Shown here: positions 6,116 through 7,751 of the stretch, in pieces | How positions within the stretch are numbered: position 1 is the stretch's first letter | Layout of the letters: each line of letters begins with the position of its first letter | Origin: Desulfobacterales bacterium | GTDB lineage: Bacteria > Desulfobacterota > DSM-4660 > Desulfatiglandales > Desulfatiglandaceae | Assembly (NCBI GenBank): GCA_022013615.1 | Contig: JAKLQB010000697.1 | Coordinates: 1-7,751 of the forward strand | Length of the DNA stretch: 7,751 nt | Direction of reading: 5' to 3' | Notes under the pieces: generated by a model | The model's input: only the letters and a program-made list of their open reading frames with translations | Told to the model about the DNA's origin: nothing | Database searches by the model: none | Made by a program: the position numbers and the translations under genes

Positions 6116-7529
6116 ATTCATCTTCACAGCGGGATATGTTGCACAACAGGACCCTCAGGCTGGTTGCCCCCATGACAGGATCCATGGACTCATGGGAGTT
6201 ATCCGTGAGCATGTTGATATTGGAGATATCCCAGCCGTGATCGGGACTCTTGATCTCCGGGTACCACCAGCCATGCTCGGCCACAATCACCCGGGGATCA
6301 ATCCCGTCGTTCAGCTTTGCCCGCTCTTTTGCGCGCCCCCTGGGCGATTCCAGCCAGACCCAGTCTCCCTCCTGGATGTCGTGCTTCATCGCAGTCTTTG
6401 GATGAATCTCCACAATGGGATCGGGCCTGATCTCCCTCAGCCATGGAATCTGCCGATTTGCAGAGTGAAAAAAGGTGGGTGTCCTGAACCCTGAATTCAG
6501 GATATATGGGAATTTCTCAGCCAGATCCGGCCTTGAGACCGGGCTTTCAGGTATTTCTGTATACTTTGGCAGGGGATCACGCCCCCAACCTTCTAAAATG
6601 GTGGAGTATAGCTCCACTTTCCTTGTGGGAGTGGAAAAACCTTTTTCCTTGTATTTGTAGAACTTAGGCACACCACGGAGGTAGCCTTTCTTTTTGAATT
6701 CCTCCCAGGTAAGGCCCGTCGGTTCCAGCAGCCATTCCAGGGCATCCTCCACGGTGTCCCACCATTGCTGCCCCATGCGCTTGCCCAGTTCCATAAAGAT
6801 CTTGTGGTCTTGCCAGCACTCGCCAATCTCCACCACTTTCTGTCTTGCCAGCACGTAACCGTGGAATTTCCAGTTATCCGCCACGTGATTCTGTTCGAGC
6901 CAGGTACCGGCAGGCAGAAAGATATCGGCCAGTTCTGCGGTCGGTGTCAGGAAGAAGTCCGAAACGGCCAGAAAATCCAATTTGCTCAAGGCCTTATAGA
7001 CTTCCTTGGCATTGGCTCGGGATACCACTGGGTTGGTGCCCACCAGGTATCCCGCCTTTAACGGATAGGGTTCACCGGTTAGAATAGCATCCCAGGCACA
7101 TTTGGGCGTCACAATGGTCATCCGGGCAGCGAGCTTGTATTGTTCACCGCCGAGTTGCTTTAATCTCTGCTCGTTAGACAAGGATCTGTGGGAGGAGAAT
7201 TCGGAAATGGATCGGGTCCCTGGCGGTTGGTGGAAAACATTGCCCCCGGGTGCATCGAGGTTTCCCGTGGCCGCAATCAGTCCCACCGCAGCCCGGGTAA
7301 AATCTGTGCAATTGATGGTCTGCTCGGTGGGTACGCCCCAATGGATTCCGGCCGGCTTGGTGGTGGCATAGAGTCTCGCAGCCTTCCGGATAAGGTCCTG
7401 TTTCACCCAGGTGATCTCTTCCACACGGTGGAGGGGGTAATCCTTTCTCACCCTTTCCACAAAGGCATCCCAGCCGTGAATATACTGGGCGACGAACTCC
7501 GCGTCATAGAGTTCTTCTTCAATGATCAC
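6114..7529 (-). pseudogene. 5'-truncated molybdopterin (bis-MGD) oxidoreductase catalytic subunit, DMSO reductase family
   Basis: About 470 residues of the C-terminal part of a molybdenum/tungsten oxidoreductase. Visible family elements are GNLDAPGGN (89-97), TNPVVSRAN (165-173), the LPAGTWLEQNHVADN block (205-219), and a C-terminal cofactor-binding domain (about 340-465, with NSGFRTPTFF and HPKTAMKHDIQEGDWVWLESP). Relatives are usually ~700-800 residues and begin with a cysteine-rich [4Fe-4S] domain and the first pterin-binding region; both are missing. The frame opens with GTG at 7529, which reads naturally as the Val of an interior VIIEEELYD segment. It has no ribosome binding site and is closed upstream by an in-frame TGA (7547-7545) inside the tandem repeat. 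The rest has no internal stops, so the truncation may be recent. The intact enzyme probably worked with the next gene's iron-sulfur subunit. The reaction cannot be named: acetylene hydratase-like, polysulfide/thiosulfate reductase-like and other members share this region. Confidence 0.85.
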
Positions 7530-7567
7530 TGGTTGGGGGGACGGTCATTGGTTGGGGGGACGGTCAT
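7530..7567. repeat. Two perfect tandem copies of a 19-bp unit at the transposon/gene junction
   Basis: Unit 1 (7530-7548) and unit 2 (7549-7567) are identical: TGGTTGGGGGGACGGTCAT on the plus strand, or ATGACCGTCCCCCCAACCA on the minus strand. They directly abut the point where the molybdopterin gene's coding sequence stops, and lie 15 bp beyond the stop codon of the transposase. The position suggests they are the end sequence of the element or its REP-like recognition sequence. Duplication of one unit by slippage is possible. Confidence 0.85.
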
Positions 7568-7582
7568 AGCTAAATAAGTAAC

Positions 7583-7751
7583 TCAGTTTTTGATCCGATA
7601 ATTGTTTGATTTCGAGATTGCTTCGCCCTTGATAACAGCATACCCCACTCCGGGCTGGGACATCCCCAGCCTTCTCGCCAACTCTCTTTGCGCAAGCCCA
7701 AGTTCTCTATGCGCCCAAAAGCAAAAAAGGGCTCTGGCATCGGACTTCACC
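7583..7751 (-). CDS. C-terminal end of a RAYT-like (REP-associated, IS200/Y1-type) transposase, partial
   Basis: The minus strand is open from the window edge to a TGA at 7585-7583, giving 55 complete codons that start VKSDARALFCFWAHRELGL. The end contains a helix-turn-helix-like segment, AQRELARRLGMSQPGVGYAV, followed by KGEAISKSNNYRIKN. From memory, this combination (SDARALFCFWA, an LARRLG HTH, and a GE-I-x(4)-NNY tail) ends many Y1-type/REP-associated transposases in Desulfobacterota, where the HTH follows the HUH catalytic domain. The catalytic HUH and Tyr motifs lie outside the window and cannot be checked. The frame's 5' end and overall integrity are unknown. A stand-alone DNA-binding protein is the alternative, but the adjacent repeats and the truncated neighbour favour a transposase. 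Confidence 0.72.
   Translation of the reverse strand, partial: VKSDARALFCFWAHRELGLAQRELARRLGMSQPGVGYAVIKGEAISKSNNYRIKN

Larger units (their letters stand above)
7530..7751 (-). mobile_element. End of a RAYT/IS200-like insertion, partial
   Basis: This segment combines the transposase C-terminus, a 15-bp spacer and two 19-bp repeats, and it directly adjoins a gene fragment lacking its 5' third. The inner boundary is placed at 7529/7530 because homology to the oxidoreductase appears to stop there; the outer end is beyond the window. Whether the missing 5' part lies on the far side of the element (simple insertion) or has been deleted cannot be seen here. Confidence 0.6.

Noticed and set aside
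6104..6127. Upstream start (ATG at 6127) for the iron-sulfur subunit
   Set aside because: It would overlap the molybdopterin gene's end and place the AGGAGG ribosome binding site inside the coding region; the ATG at 6103 is correctly spaced from it.
6114..7529. Specific naming of the molybdoenzyme as acetylene hydratase or thiosulfate/polysulfide reductase
   Set aside because: The N-terminal region with the iron-sulfur site and most active-site determinants is missing, and the C-terminal half is shared by many subfamilies.
7528..7567. Short frame on the minus strand from the ATG in the outer repeat (about 13 codons)
   Set aside because: It consists only of repeat sequence, has no ribosome binding site, and stops at the junction in a different frame from the molybdopterin gene.
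7530..7567. Tandem repeat as the start of a CRISPR array
   Set aside because: The two 19-bp units are directly adjacent with no spacer, and no cas gene is present.

Overview
The window most likely comes from an anaerobic bacterium of the Desulfobacterota (sulfate-reducing or syntrophic 'deltaproteobacterial' type). The case rests on gene content: a corrinoid/iron-sulfur reductive dehalogenase homologue with a built-in membrane anchor, a molybdopterin oxidoreductase paired with a four-cluster ferredoxin, an acyl-CoA synthetase, and the tail of a RAYT-like (REP-associated tyrosine) transposase. This assignment is inference; there is no rRNA or other phylogenetic marker.

Every gene I accept lies on the minus strand, so transcription runs from high to low coordinates. 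In that order: (1) 7583-7751, the last 55 codons of a RAYT/IS200-like transposase, cut by the window edge; (2) 7530-7567, two perfect tandem copies of a 19-bp unit; (3) 6114-7529, the C-terminal ~470 residues of a Mo-bisMGD oxidoreductase whose 5' part is missing exactly where the repeats begin; (4) 5654-6103, an intact 16-cysteine ferredoxin-type electron-transfer subunit; (5) 4082-5581, an intact AMP-forming acyl-CoA synthetase; (6) a 288-bp AT-rich gap with a perfect 17-bp inverted repeat; (7) 2330-3793, a membrane-anchored reductive dehalogenase homologue; (8) 2014-2226, a possible 70-codon gene of unknown function; (9) a 375-bp gap with a good sigma-70-like promoter; (10) 28-1638, a secreted family-5 ABC-transporter solute-binding protein.

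Genes 3-5 look like one operon: the stop of 3 overlaps the ribosome binding site of 4, and 72 bp separate 4 from 5. They would once have coupled substrate activation to CoA with a molybdenum redox enzyme and its electron-transfer partner. A mobile element appears to have removed the operon's promoter and the first part of the catalytic subunit, leaving a decapitated operon. The dehalogenase and the solute-binding protein seem to be separate transcription units.

The most notable items are the reductive dehalogenase, which carries three N-terminal membrane helices instead of a Tat signal and has no rdhB beside it; the sharp transposon/gene junction; the inverted repeat upstream of the dehalogenase; and the tandem repeat at the transposon end. 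I see no CRISPR array, tRNA, rRNA or convincing intrinsic terminator.
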